Source: DASRJW01 sp964567755 (GTDB lineage: Bacteria > Krumholzibacteriota > Krumholzibacteriia > G020349025). From it: a DNA stretch of 64,000 nt. Under the pieces are notes generated by a model. The model was not told the DNA's origin, did no database searches, and saw nothing but the letters and a program-made list of their open reading frames with translations. The DNA is taken from contig CAZMNW010000025.1 of assembly GCA_964567755.1 (NCBI GenBank), positions 124,001-188,000 on the forward strand. Reading direction: 5' to 3'. This document shows, one piece after another, positions 25,378 to 34,560 of this stretch (position 1 is the first letter of the stretch; each line of letters begins with the position of its first letter). The translations under genes and the position numbers were made by a program.

Positions 25378-28300
25378 TCAGGATTCGGGTGGCGTGACGC
25401 CCTTCTGGTCAGCCCCTGAACAAAAGCTCGCCATCGCGGTTCCAGCCCCGAGCTCGCGCTCGAGCGCTTCCAGACGTTCCGCCACATCGTCCAAGCATTC
25501 GTAGATCCCCGACGCCAAGAAGAGGGTTCCGGCCTCGCGCACGCATCGACCGCTGCGGCGAAGGAGGAGCGCGCGCAACGTCAACGCGCGCGCCCGCGCC
25601 TCTGCCGGCACCGCTTCGCGCGCGGTGGCGGTGCAATCCACCAGCACGCAGCCATTCTCCTCTTCGAAGACCAAGTCGAGCAGTGCCGTGAGCGTGGTGG
25701 CGGCGAATGCCGCCGTCAAGCGCACGCCAGTCCACATCGCGCGGGCGGCGCGCGCGCGCGCCAACACCGAAGCGCCGAACACCTGCAGCACCAACTTCCG
25801 GGCATTCTCGACCTGGGCGACCGTCCCCTGATGCATTGCTGCTTCGTGCAGACGCGCCGTGAGAATGGACTCCGTGTCCGTTTCGGCCGGCATGGGGTGG
25901 ATTCCCGCGTGCAGCAATTTTTCCAACGCTGCCTCTTTGGAACCAGGCGCGAACAACATCTCCTCGACGTCGATCCAGTCGGCTTCGACGTGCCCGCGCT
26001 CGACGATCGCGGCGTGCGCGGCTGGCCATGCGCGCCTTGCCGTGTGCAATGCGACGACGTTCGCCGCGGGTGCCGCCGGCGTCGCCGGCGGCCGCGGTGG
26101 CGCCACGTCTGCGGCATCGGCGATGCACCAGAGAGCCGTGGCCGGCGTCTTGATGCCGGCAGCGAGCGGCGGCGGCAACGAGCCAAAGGCGCCCTCTCCG
26201 AGGGCACCGGGCACTTGGCGCAACATTTTCAGCAGTCCCTCGGCGCGTTTGCCCGCGAAATCTCCCACGATCAAGTAGTCGCGTGCGCGCGTCGCGGCGA
26301 CGTAGAGCAGGCGTTTTTCTTCGGCGCGTTCGCGCTCGCGCTCGCGTGCCGCCAAGGCCTCGAACTCGGGACTGGCCAAAGAAGCGCCGAGATCGGTGGC
26401 ATGCAAGCGGATCTCGGCCGTCTGCTCGGCGCGATCGTAAACAATGGGTTCGTGTTGGGGATTGCCTCTGGCGGTCAGATTCGCCAGCACCACGCAGGGG
26501 AACTCGAGACCCTTGGCCATGTGCACGGTGAGCAGGCGCACTTGCTCGGGGTTCTCTTCTTCCGGTGTCCATTCGGAGAGGCGCGGCGATTCGTCGTCGA
26601 GATCGCGCAGCGCCAGCACGAAGTCGCGGAGCCCGGCAGGGCGGCTATGCTCGAACGCGCGCGCCCGCCGCAGCAACGTGGCGAAATTCCCGAGCGCGCG
26701 ATCTCCCTGCGGCTGTGCCGCGTACACCGCGTGCGCCGCGGTTCTGACCAGCAACTGCGCGGCTGTGCCGCCGAGGCCGCGACGGTGCCGCTCTGCATGC
26801 AGTGCCGCGAGGGTGCGGAAAGCCGATTGCAACGGCGACCGCGTGGACGCACTCAAATAATCGAAGCTCGCGTGGCGCTGGCGGTGCTGCCACAGCTCCG
26901 CGTCGCTCATGCCGAACAGTGGCGAGCGCAGTGCCGCCACCAAGGCGAGCTCGTCCCCGGGATCGTCGATCGCCGCCAGCGCGTGCAACACGTCACGGAT
27001 TTCCTGGCGTTGAAAGAACAGCTTGCCCCCTTCCTGCCGAAACGGCAGCCGCGCCGCGCGCAACGCATCCTCGTAGTGTTCGATGCCGGAGGTGCGCGCG
27101 AAGAGCAACGCCACATCGCCCGGTTGCAGTCGGCGTGGGCCCGCGTCCCCGCGCACCATCCAGCCTTCGTCGAGCGCGCGGGCAACGAGCGCGACCAGCG
27201 CTCGCGCCTCCGCTCTGCGGCCGGCATCGGCGCTGTCCGGCGCCGGCGCGCCCGCGCCGGGACGCGCGATCCACACCGTCGGGCCGTTGACCGTCTCTGG
27301 CATCGGGACCAGTGGCACGTGACGTGGCTGTGGCGGCTGCTCGGCTCCGGCATCGAAGAGGCTGGCGAAAACGCCATTCACCCAGTGGAGGATGACAGGA
27401 CGGCTGCGGAAATTCTGCACGATGTCGAGAACTTCACCGCCGGAGTCGATCACCAGGTTGCAACAGCGCATGTACACATCCAGATCGGCACGCCGGAAGC
27501 GATAGATCGATTGCTTGGGATCGCCGACCAGGAAGAGCTGGCTGCCGACGCGCACGTCCTGCCATTGCGATGCCGCCGGGCCCTCGCGCTCGCCGAGGTA
27601 GAGCACGAGCTCGGCCTGCAAAGGGTCCGTGTCCTGGAACTCGTCGACGCACAGCATCTGCATGCGTCGCCCGAGATCGCGCCGCACGCCGAGGTCGTCG
27701 CGCACCAAGTTGCGCGCGTACAGCAGCAGGTCCTGAAAATCGACGACACCAAGACGGCGCTTCTCGTCGGCGAATGCGACGAGGAAACGCCGGCACCAGA
27801 GCAGCGAGCGGCGCAACACTCCCGCGACGAGATCGTCGTGCACTGCCTGCAAGCGCGCACGCGCCGCCAGTCGTTGTGTCTTGCTGGCTTCGATGGCGCC
27901 AGGCTTCCAGTGGTCTCGCCGGCCCGCTTGCGCATCGATGCGCAAGCCTTGCAGGAACACCGCCGCCCAACCCGCGGGCGCCAGATCCTCGAGTGCATCG
28001 AGGTGCAGGGCCAGCGATTCGATGTGCGCGTAGCCCTTGTCACTGCGGTCGAGGCAGTTGTCTTGCGCATGCCGCAGGCATGCTTGCACCTCTTGACGCA
28101 ACGCGCGCATCCGCGCTTCCAAATCGCCGCCTGCGTGCGGCAGGCGCACCACCTCGGCCAGATCGCGGTTGTCGTACAGCGCACGCACCAGGTTGGCGAG
28201 GTCCGGATCGAGGCGCACGCCCGCTTGCAACACCGCCCGTAAGAGCGCGGCCCCGTGGTCGTCCTCGAGCTCTGCGTCCACCCAGCGCCGCCAGAAGGCG

Positions 28301-28764
28301 CGTTGCAACTGCAGCGCCTCCAACTCGTCGAGGACACGAAACTGCGGCTCCAGCCGCGCCTCCGCCGGACACTCGCGCAGCATCCCCGAGGCCAGGGCAT
28401 GGATGGTGGAGATCTGCGCCCGATGCAGGTCGGAGACCGCTCGCCGCAGTCGCGCCTCGGCGATGGCGTCGTCGGCTATCCGCGGTAGTCGCGCCTCCAA
28501 TGCCTGACGCAGGCGCAGCCGCAGCTCGGCCGCGGCTTTTTCAGTGAAACTGATCGCCACCACGCCTGGCATCTCGACAAGGCCGTGTTCGAGTGCGTGC
28601 AGCACACGCGCTACGAGCAGAGTGGTCTTGCCCGTGCCGGCACCAGCCTCGACGACCAACGGCCGGTCGTGGCATTCGACGATGCGCCGGCGAACATCGT
28701 GGTCAGCGGGCAGCCATGCCGGATCGGGCCGTGCGCCGCGATCCTCGGCGAACAGTTCAGCCAT
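25378..28764 (-). CDS. addA: AddA-type helicase-nuclease subunit
   Basis: A 1128-residue UvrD/RecB-superfamily helicase, the AddA subunit of an AddAB double-strand-break resection complex. Walker A is EAGAGTGKTT (about 39-48), motif II CVDEFQDTDPLQ, motif III LVGDPKQSIYRFR, motif V VRLLTVHMAKGLEFP and motif VI LLYVAATRARD. The C-terminal PD-(D/E)xK nuclease is degenerate: ALLDLVFEE (Asp1030) is followed by VLVDCTA, where AddA has VDYKT, so the catalytic Lys is replaced by Thr1045. If so the complex would cut with AddB only. ATG 28764 overlaps the addB end by eight bases, as in coupled addB-addA operons. Confidence 0.9.
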   Translation of the reverse strand: MAELFAEDRGARPDPAWLPADHDVRRRIVECHDRPLVVEAGAGTGKTTLLVARVLHALEHGLVEMPGVVAISFTEKAAAELRLRLRQALEARLPRIADDAIAEARLRRAVSDLHRAQISTIHALASGMLRECPAEARLEPQFRVLDELEALQLQRAFWRRWVDAELEDDHGAALLRAVLQAGVRLDPDLANLVRALYDNRDLAEVVRLPHAGGDLEARMRALRQEVQACLRHAQDNCLDRSDKGYAHIESLALHLDALEDLAPAGWAAVFLQGLRIDAQAGRRDHWKPGAIEASKTQRLAARARLQAVHDDLVAGVLRRSLLWCRRFLVAFADEKRRLGVVDFQDLLLYARNLVRDDLGVRRDLGRRMQMLCVDEFQDTDPLQAELVLYLGEREGPAASQWQDVRVGSQLFLVGDPKQSIYRFRRADLDVYMRCCNLVIDSGGEVLDIVQNFRSRPVILHWVNGVFASLFDAGAEQPPQPRHVPLVPMPETVNGPTVWIARPGAGAPAPDSADAGRRAEARALVALVARALDEGWMVRGDAGPRRLQPGDVALLFARTSGIEHYEDALRAARLPFRQEGGKLFFQRQEIRDVLHALAAIDDPGDELALVAALRSPLFGMSDAELWQHRQRHASFDYLSASTRSPLQSAFRTLAALHAERHRRGLGGTAAQLLVRTAAHAVYAAQPQGDRALGNFATLLRRARAFEHSRPAGLRDFVLALRDLDDESPRLSEWTPEEENPEQVRLLTVHMAKGLEFPCVVLANLTARGNPQHEPIVYDRAEQTAEIRLHATDLGASLASPEFEALAARERERERAEEKRLLYVAATRARDYLIVGDFAGKRAEGLLKMLRQVPGALGEGAFGSLPPPLAAGIKTPATALWCIADAADVAPPRPPATPAAPAANVVALHTARRAWPAAHAAIVERGHVEADWIDVEEMLFAPGSKEAALEKLLHAGIHPMPAETDTESILTARLHEAAMHQGTVAQVENARKLVLQVFGASVLARARAARAMWTGVRLTAAFAATTLTALLDLVFEEENGCVLVDCTATAREAVPAEARARALTLRALLLRRSGRCVREAGTLFLASGIYECLDDVAERLEALERELGAGTAMASFCSGADQKGVTPPES

Positions 28765-31700
28765 CGTCGCCTTCCGTGCGCCGAGGGCGCTCAAGGGACT
28801 CGAGCTCGGCGCCAAAATCGGGCAACGCCAGCCAGCGCGCGCTTTGACCGGCGACGTTCTTGCGCTGCACCTGGCGAACGATGCGCGCATCACAGACCGG
28901 CCGGTAGTCGCAGAACGTGCAATGCTGGCCACTGTCGCCCGGCTGCGGGAAGAACTCGCCGCGCTCGATGCCGATGGCGACGTCGTCCGCGAGCGTGGCG
29001 AAATCCTGGCGTCGCGCGCGCACGCGTGAACCCGGCAGACGTTGCACTTCGAAGCCGCCGCGGCGGGTGACGTGGACGAAGCGGCCCTCGCTCTGCTCCA
29101 GGCACGATTCGTCGCCGCGGCTGGCGGCCAACAGGTACAACACGAGCTGCACGGCTTGCGGCGCGCGTTTCCCCGCCACCACGCGCCCACTCTTGTAGTC
29201 GACGACGCGCACGCCTTGGTGCTGCGGATGCACGTCGATGCGATCGATGCTGCCACGAAAGCGCAGGATACCGCCGCCGTGCTCCACGGTGGGGGAGCTG
29301 TCGTCACCCGGTCCGAAGCGCGACTCGAAACGCCAGGCGCGCCAGCCGGGCTCCGTCACCGCGCGCTGGCGCTCCTGGCGCAGGAAACGGACGAGGTCGT
29401 CGCTCAACTGTTGTTTGCGAATCTCCCACAGCAAGCGTGCACCCTGCTGGCCGGCGGTTTCGAGCGCGGCAAAGCGCTCGTTGGCGGCCTCTGCCAAACG
29501 CTGCCGCAACGGCTCGAATGCGCTGGTTTCGAACTCGATTTGATCGCGCGCGAGAGCGCGATAGAACGTTTCGAGGATGTGATGCACGAGGAGTCCGACT
29601 TCGAGCGCCGAAGGTTCACGGCGCTCGTCACGGTCGAGTGGCCCGACGCGCAACTCGTGACGCATGAAGTAGCGAAAGGGGCAGGTCGCATAGGATGCGA
29701 GCTGCGACGCCGAGAACGGCCGCGATGCAAGCGTGAGCGACAGCCCGGCGCGGGTGTCCGCGTCGGCGAGCATGCCATCGAAGGCGGTGAAACGCGCGCG
29801 ACCGTTGCGCAGCGCCTCGAGCGCCAGCCCGCGCGCCGGCGTCGGCCCGAGCTTGCGCACGTATTGACGCGCCGCACTCCGCGGCAAGGATGCCACCGCG
29901 AGATCATCGAACTCTTGCAACGACAACACGGGGCCAGCGACTGGGGGCTCGCGCCGCCGCAGCGGGACGCGCTCGCACCATGACAGGCGCGCGAAGGCCT
30001 CGTAATCCAGGCGGCGCCCTTCATGCGCCTCGGCAAATTCGAGCAGCAGCGACGATGGCAAGCGCGCCGCACCCGTCGCAGGATCGAGCCGGGCGTAGCT
30101 GAGCACGAGGCGTTGCTGCGCCGCCTGTGCCACCGTGCGGAAGAGACGCCGTTCGCGTTCGACGAGATCGGATCGCAGCGGCAAGGCTTTCGCGTCCCCG
30201 AGCATGGCATTGATCGACGCGCGCTCGCGGTCGGGCAACACCGGATCTTCCGCCATGGCCCCCGGCCACGCCCCCTCCTCCAAGCCCGCGAGACAAACGA
30301 CGTCGAAATCGCACCCAAACAACTCTTCGGCACAGCCGAGCGTGACTCCACCCGAACGCGAGGCCGATGGCGGCAGGCGCGTTTCGGTCATTGCATGGCG
30401 TAATGCATCGCGGAACTCGGCGCGCGTCGGTCGCGGCCCGGGCACTGCGTCGAGGACCTGCAGGCGCGCCAAGACGGCGATGACCGCCTGCGTATCGGCG
30501 TCATCGATGCATGCTCGTTGGAGCCAACCCACGGCGCTGGTCACGAACTCCGCCCACGTGGCCCGAGACGGCAGGCGTGGCAGCTCGTCGGCCAGCACCT
30601 GCGCCACGCGCACGAGTTCGTCGCAGACCGCCGCCCCTGCCAGCGCCGGACGCGCCGCGGCCTCGTCCGCCCCGAGCGCACGGGCTCGATGCGCAAGAGC
30701 GGCGCGAGCCAGCTTCGCCTGCCAATCCTCGATGCCGCTGCCGAGCCGCGCGTGGCGCGCGCAGCGTTCCCAAGCGGAAGTCACCGGATCGCTGCCGATG
30801 CCACACCACGCGTTCCAGCGTGCCGGCACCAAGAGGAGAAAATCCATGACCGGACCGGGGACGAGCCCGACGTCCGCCAGGTCCAGGAGTTGCAGCAACG
30901 CTCGGGCAGCGCGGCGCGATGCAAGCGTGAACAGCGTCGGCGCCGTGCATGGCACATCCGCCGCATCGAGCGTCTCGAAGAGAATCGGCAGCGCCGCGGG
31001 TGCTCGCGTCATCACCGCCATGCGCGCAAAGGGAACGCCGGCGGTGGACGCCTGCAACAAGCGGCGCGCAATCTCCTGAGCCTCCGCCTCTTCCCCGGGT
31101 GCCGACAGCGCCTGCACCTCGACGCGCGGTCGCGCCTCCGCTGCGGCAGCATCGACAAGGTCGAACCCCAAACGCAGGAGCATGTTTCTGAGTGCAGCAT
31201 CGGCGTTCGCACTCTTCGGGCAGTAAACTTCCAAGTCGAGCCCGGGATCTTGTGCTAGAGCGGCCAGCAGGCGCATTTCGGCGATACGCAGCTCGTCGAA
31301 TCCATAGACCCAGAGTTGCCTGCGGCCGAGGACCGCCGCCGTGTTGCCGGGCATTGGGATTGCGGCACGCGCGAGCAGCGCAGCCTCGTCGTCCAGATTG
31401 GCTTCGAAAACCCTGCGGTGGCAGATCGCAAGCTCGAACACGTGACGAACACGGGGGCTGATCGCCGCACCGTGTCGCACGACAAACTTCTCCAGTACCT
31501 TCGATCCCGCCAAGCCCGCGCTTGCCAGGTCGTCGAAGGAGCGCAGCATCGCGGCACGAAAGCCGCGCTGCTCCAATGCGGTCGAAAAATGGCCCGGGGG
31601 CCGTCGCTCGGGGCCCAGAGCCCGCCGTGCCACCAGAGTTGCCCCGGTCGTCGGCAGCAGGCCGCGTCCTTCACTCCAGCGGGATCTGGCCGTGAGCGCG

Positions 31701-31924
31701 GACGCGAGCTCGCTCCAGGTGAATGTCACAAGAGGCATCGGCGCGCCGCCTTCGCGCACCGCAGTCGCCAGCAGGTGGGCCCCGAGTCGAGGAGTGGGGA
31801 TCACCACCGGGAGTGGCGCCAGTGGATCGAGTGCACGCGCGTTCGTCAGGCTCGACAGCGCCTCGGCCTGCAAGGTGGGAAAAAACGGCGCGATGAGAAA
31901 TCGACGTCTCGGCGGTTGCGGCAT
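28757..31924 (-). CDS. addB: AddB-type nuclease/scaffold subunit
   Basis: A 1055-residue AddB-family subunit. The C-terminal nuclease is intact: FRGSIDRIDVH, then VVDYKSGRV and AVQLVLYLLAA give the D-DxK-Q/Y pattern. It carries the AddB iron-sulfur ligand set: a Cys in YATCPFRYFMRHELR before the nuclease and CTFCDYRPVC after it. The N-terminal part is an inactivated helicase-like scaffold, without a Walker A motif, as usual. ATG 31924 begins MPQPPRRRFLIAPFFPT. It is cotranscribed with addA. The complex resects DNA ends and prepares them for RecA; recognition of a Chi sequence cannot be judged here. Confidence 0.9.
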   Translation of the reverse strand: MPQPPRRRFLIAPFFPTLQAEALSSLTNARALDPLAPLPVVIPTPRLGAHLLATAVREGGAPMPLVTFTWSELASALTARSRWSEGRGLLPTTGATLVARRALGPERRPPGHFSTALEQRGFRAAMLRSFDDLASAGLAGSKVLEKFVVRHGAAISPRVRHVFELAICHRRVFEANLDDEAALLARAAIPMPGNTAAVLGRRQLWVYGFDELRIAEMRLLAALAQDPGLDLEVYCPKSANADAALRNMLLRLGFDLVDAAAAEARPRVEVQALSAPGEEAEAQEIARRLLQASTAGVPFARMAVMTRAPAALPILFETLDAADVPCTAPTLFTLASRRAARALLQLLDLADVGLVPGPVMDFLLLVPARWNAWCGIGSDPVTSAWERCARHARLGSGIEDWQAKLARAALAHRARALGADEAAARPALAGAAVCDELVRVAQVLADELPRLPSRATWAEFVTSAVGWLQRACIDDADTQAVIAVLARLQVLDAVPGPRPTRAEFRDALRHAMTETRLPPSASRSGGVTLGCAEELFGCDFDVVCLAGLEEGAWPGAMAEDPVLPDRERASINAMLGDAKALPLRSDLVERERRLFRTVAQAAQQRLVLSYARLDPATGAARLPSSLLLEFAEAHEGRRLDYEAFARLSWCERVPLRRREPPVAGPVLSLQEFDDLAVASLPRSAARQYVRKLGPTPARGLALEALRNGRARFTAFDGMLADADTRAGLSLTLASRPFSASQLASYATCPFRYFMRHELRVGPLDRDERREPSALEVGLLVHHILETFYRALARDQIEFETSAFEPLRQRLAEAANERFAALETAGQQGARLLWEIRKQQLSDDLVRFLRQERQRAVTEPGWRAWRFESRFGPGDDSSPTVEHGGGILRFRGSIDRIDVHPQHQGVRVVDYKSGRVVAGKRAPQAVQLVLYLLAASRGDESCLEQSEGRFVHVTRRGGFEVQRLPGSRVRARRQDFATLADDVAIGIERGEFFPQPGDSGQHCTFCDYRPVCDARIVRQVQRKNVAGQSARWLALPDFGAELESLERPRRTEGDDG

Positions 31925-31965
31925 TGCCGCATTCTAGCCGGGCTCGAGGTGAATCGGCGAGGCCC

Positions 31966-32724
31966 CTACTGCGCAGCCTGCAAGTGCAGGATAGCGAGCG
32001 ATTGCACGACAATCTCGAGCGGCAGAGCATGCACGCCACGCTCGCCGCGGTCGAGAAGCATGGCGACGACGTTGCCGTCAGCATCGACGAATGGCGCGCC
32101 GCGCAACTTTGGATCAATCTGAGGCTCCGTCGCCGACGCCATGGCTGTGTTGGCGATGAACGGATTCTCGCCACTGAGCGGGGTCAAGAAGCTGGAGAAG
32201 TACCCGAGCCTGCCCGCTTTGCTGGACCCGATCGAGAGCACCCCGACCCACAGCGGTTGCTCTGCCAGTTCCCTGGGCGCAACCAGCGCCGCCTCGATGT
32301 CTTCGGTCAGCACGCCTCGTGGGTCGAGCGCCAGCTTGGCAGGAGATAGGAGGGTGGAAGGATCCATGACCGACGCAGTCTGCGACGTTGTATCGCGCAT
32401 CGCCTCCACAATGGTGAACTCTCCGTGGACGTCGGTGTAGAGGGGTCGCCATTCGAGACGCGAGGTGCCATGGAGACTGATGAGAGACCCCGTCACCCGA
32501 CCGGGAACGACGACGCGTGCCGGCGCAACTTGGAGGACCACGCCGCAGCTCGACCAGCTCGCCCCACCTGGTTCACCCGGAACGAAACCCAAGACTGACG
32601 CGCGCGCGCGCCGGGCTGCATCCCGCCACGGCTTGTCGGCATCGTGCAGCTGCAGGACGCTCAACAGCGGGAATAGGAGCACCAGAGCTAAGCCTCCGAA
32701 CCGCACCGCCCGTTCCGCCCGCAT
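31966..32724 (-). CDS. Membrane-anchored trypsin-fold protein without a catalytic triad
   Basis: A 252-residue protein with one N-terminal membrane helix (GGLALVLLFPLLSVLQL). The rest resembles an HtrA/chymotrypsin-like beta-barrel domain: SSCGVVLQVAPARVVVPG near the start and RGAPFVDADGNVVAMLL near the end are the positions of the His-loop and the GNSGGPxxD nucleophile loop, but neither a catalytic His nor Ser is there. It is probably a binding relative in the periplasm. ATG 32724 has GGAGGAGG eight bases upstream. It lies 41 bp downstream of nothing in its own direction and follows addB in genome order, probably with its own promoter in the AT-rich patch around 32800-32835. Confidence 0.55.
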   Translation of the reverse strand: MRAERAVRFGGLALVLLFPLLSVLQLHDADKPWRDAARRARASVLGFVPGEPGGASWSSCGVVLQVAPARVVVPGRVTGSLISLHGTSRLEWRPLYTDVHGEFTIVEAMRDTTSQTASVMDPSTLLSPAKLALDPRGVLTEDIEAALVAPRELAEQPLWVGVLSIGSSKAGRLGYFSSFLTPLSGENPFIANTAMASATEPQIDPKLRGAPFVDADGNVVAMLLDRGERGVHALPLEIVVQSLAILHLQAAQ

Positions 32725-33056
32725 GCGCTTGGCCTCCTCCGAATGCGAAACTGCAAGCCCCCGCGTCCCTACCCACGATCCACCACACGCGCAACAATAA
32801 CGCAATCGAAATAAAACCAACAAGTTAGACTATTGCTGACGGCGTTGGATGAGCGCCCCGGGTCACTGTTCCCCTCCCAAGGCAATTTGGCTGCCACGAA
32901 ACCAGTCGCCCCGCGGTGCCCCCCTTGCGCCTCCTGCTCGAGCATCCCCCCCGGTGCCGGCTTGCCGGGGCGTAACCCCTGGTGCTAGCATCCGTCCTTA
33001 CACACCCGACCTTCCAACCCTCAGTCACTGCGACAGCTAGACACTTGGAGGAGTGG
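32725..33056. other. Divergent intergenic region
   Basis: 332 bp between divergent genes. The AT-rich patch 32795-32835 is the likely promoter zone for the leftward gene. TGCTAGCAT near 32983-32995 resembles an extended -10 box for the rightward methyltransferase gene, but no good -35 is spaced correctly. A C/G-rich inverted repeat (CCCCGG and CCGGGG) lies around 32945-32970. No gene is seen. Confidence 0.4.
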
Positions 33057-34358
33057 ATGAACCGCGCCGCGGAGCCGTACCTCAAAGTGAGTCAGGCCGT
33101 CAACGGTTTTGCGGCCTCGCGGGTCCTGCACGTGGCGGTCGAGCTCGATCTGTTCACGAGCCTCACCGAGGACGGCAAGACGGCGGCGCAGCTGTCGCGA
33201 CTCCTCGGCGTTCACCCAGGTGCGATCGAACTGTTGCTGAACGCCCTCACATCGATGGGGTTCCTGCGCAAGGAGGCGGAGCGTTTCTTTGCCACCCCAG
33301 TGAGCCACACCTACTTGTCACGATTCGGGCCCAAGTACTTAGGGCACTGGATCCGGCACGAGGCGCATGGTTGGGAGCGTTGGAGCCGGTTGCGCGATGC
33401 CATTCGTACCGGCAAGCCAGTCCAGCCCGCCGAGCAGATCTACCAAACACCGGCCGAGCTCGAAGAATTCATCCGCGGCATGCACGAGCTGGCGCTGGCG
33501 CGCGGCGACGCGCGTTGGCTGGCGCGCGCCATTTCGCTCGTGCGCTGCCGGACACTTCTCGATCTCGGCGGCGGCCCCGGAACCTACGCGAGCCTGTTCT
33601 GCCGCGCCAATCCCCAACTCGAAGCTACCGTCGTCGACTTGCCGGAGACGTTGAAGGTCACACGCAAGATCTTGCGCGAGTTCGATCTCAGCGGCCGCGT
33701 CCGGGTGCTGGAAGCGGACTATCGGCGCGATCGGATCCAAGGCGGGCCGTACGATGTCGCCCTGCTCTCCAACATCCTCCACGCCGAGACCGAAGCCACG
33801 AACCGGCAGCTTCTCGCCAACATCTTCGAGGTCCTTTCCCCCGGTGGAGCGTTGATCATCAAGGATCACGTCATGAGCGCCGACCACACCGAACCCGCGA
33901 ACGGGGCACTCTTTGCCTTGGAGATGCTGCTGTCGACGCGCGGACGTACCTACAGCTTCGGCGAAATTGCCGCCTGGCTCGCTGCCGCGGGTTTCCATGA
34001 CACGAGCGAACTGCCGATGGAGTCGCCGTCGAACGTCTCTCTCGTGCTCGCCACTCGGCCGGGCAAGCCTGCACTCGTCGTCCTGCCGCGCCCAGCGGCG
34101 AAGTTGGATGTGGCGAACCCTGCCGAGCCGCGGGCCGAGAGCCCACAGCATGCTTCGCGCGGCCCCGAAGCCAGCGATCCGTCGCACTCACCGGTCCGCA
34201 CTTCGGCCGCGACCCAACAGCGGCAAAAACCTCCGGCACCCCGGCGCAAGAACACGGCCCCCGCACCCGCTGCCGCCCGGCGTCGATCCTCGCAGTCTCG
34301 GAGCAGGCGCACACCGACCTCCAGCGCCAGATCGCGCCGCCCATCCTCCTCGCGTTAG
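33057..34358 (+). CDS. O-methyltransferase with basic C-terminal tail
   Basis: A 433-residue protein. Residues 1-90 form a winged-helix dimerisation domain (SRVLHVAVELDLFTSLTEDGKTAAQLS), and 150-345 a SAM-binding domain with motif I LLDLGGGPGTYASLF, VVDLPETLKVTRKIL and LSNILHAETEA, as in plant-type/hydroxyneurosporene O-methyltransferases. Beyond about 345 an 85-residue tail of Pro, Ala, Ser and Arg (PAPRRKNTAPAPAAARRRSS) is unlike the enzyme family and resembles a disordered nucleic-acid- or membrane-surface-binding tail. GGAGGAG precedes ATG 33057. The substrate is unknown; no pigment or polyketide genes are adjacent. Confidence 0.85.
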   Translation: MNRAAEPYLKVSQAVNGFAASRVLHVAVELDLFTSLTEDGKTAAQLSRLLGVHPGAIELLLNALTSMGFLRKEAERFFATPVSHTYLSRFGPKYLGHWIRHEAHGWERWSRLRDAIRTGKPVQPAEQIYQTPAELEEFIRGMHELALARGDARWLARAISLVRCRTLLDLGGGPGTYASLFCRANPQLEATVVDLPETLKVTRKILREFDLSGRVRVLEADYRRDRIQGGPYDVALLSNILHAETEATNRQLLANIFEVLSPGGALIIKDHVMSADHTEPANGALFALEMLLSTRGRTYSFGEIAAWLAAAGFHDTSELPMESPSNVSLVLATRPGKPALVVLPRPAAKLDVANPAEPRAESPQHASRGPEASDPSHSPVRTSAATQQRQKPPAPRRKNTAPAPAAARRRSSQSRSRRTPTSSARSRRPSSSR

Positions 34359-34506
34359 TTCGCGCTCAGGCGCCACTGCATTCACAGAAGCGTCCGGTTC
34401 GTACGCCTCGCCGGCGCGGCGGAAGCGCTAAAATCACGACAGCCGAACCTGGGCCGCGCTGCGGTTACCTTGAGACTCTAGTCGAGGAAAACTGTTCACG
34501 AAAGAT

Positions 34507-34537
34507 GACGACGGCCCCCGCAGTGGAGGCCGTTGTC
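34507..34537. terminator. 10-bp hairpin after the Tyr-rich protein gene
   Basis: GACGACGGCC pairs with GGCCGTTGTC (one wobble) around an 11-base loop. It lies 24 bp beyond the leftward stop at 34561; leftward the flank is atctttcg, a weak U-tract. It may also cap the methyltransferase transcript from the other side. Confidence 0.5.
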
Positions 34538-34560
34538 CAGTAAACGTCTGTGCAGAGAAT

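Noticed and set aside
25831..28242. An 803-codon frame on the + strand across addA
   Set aside because: It is antisense to a fully motif-bearing AddA and has no recognisable protein features.
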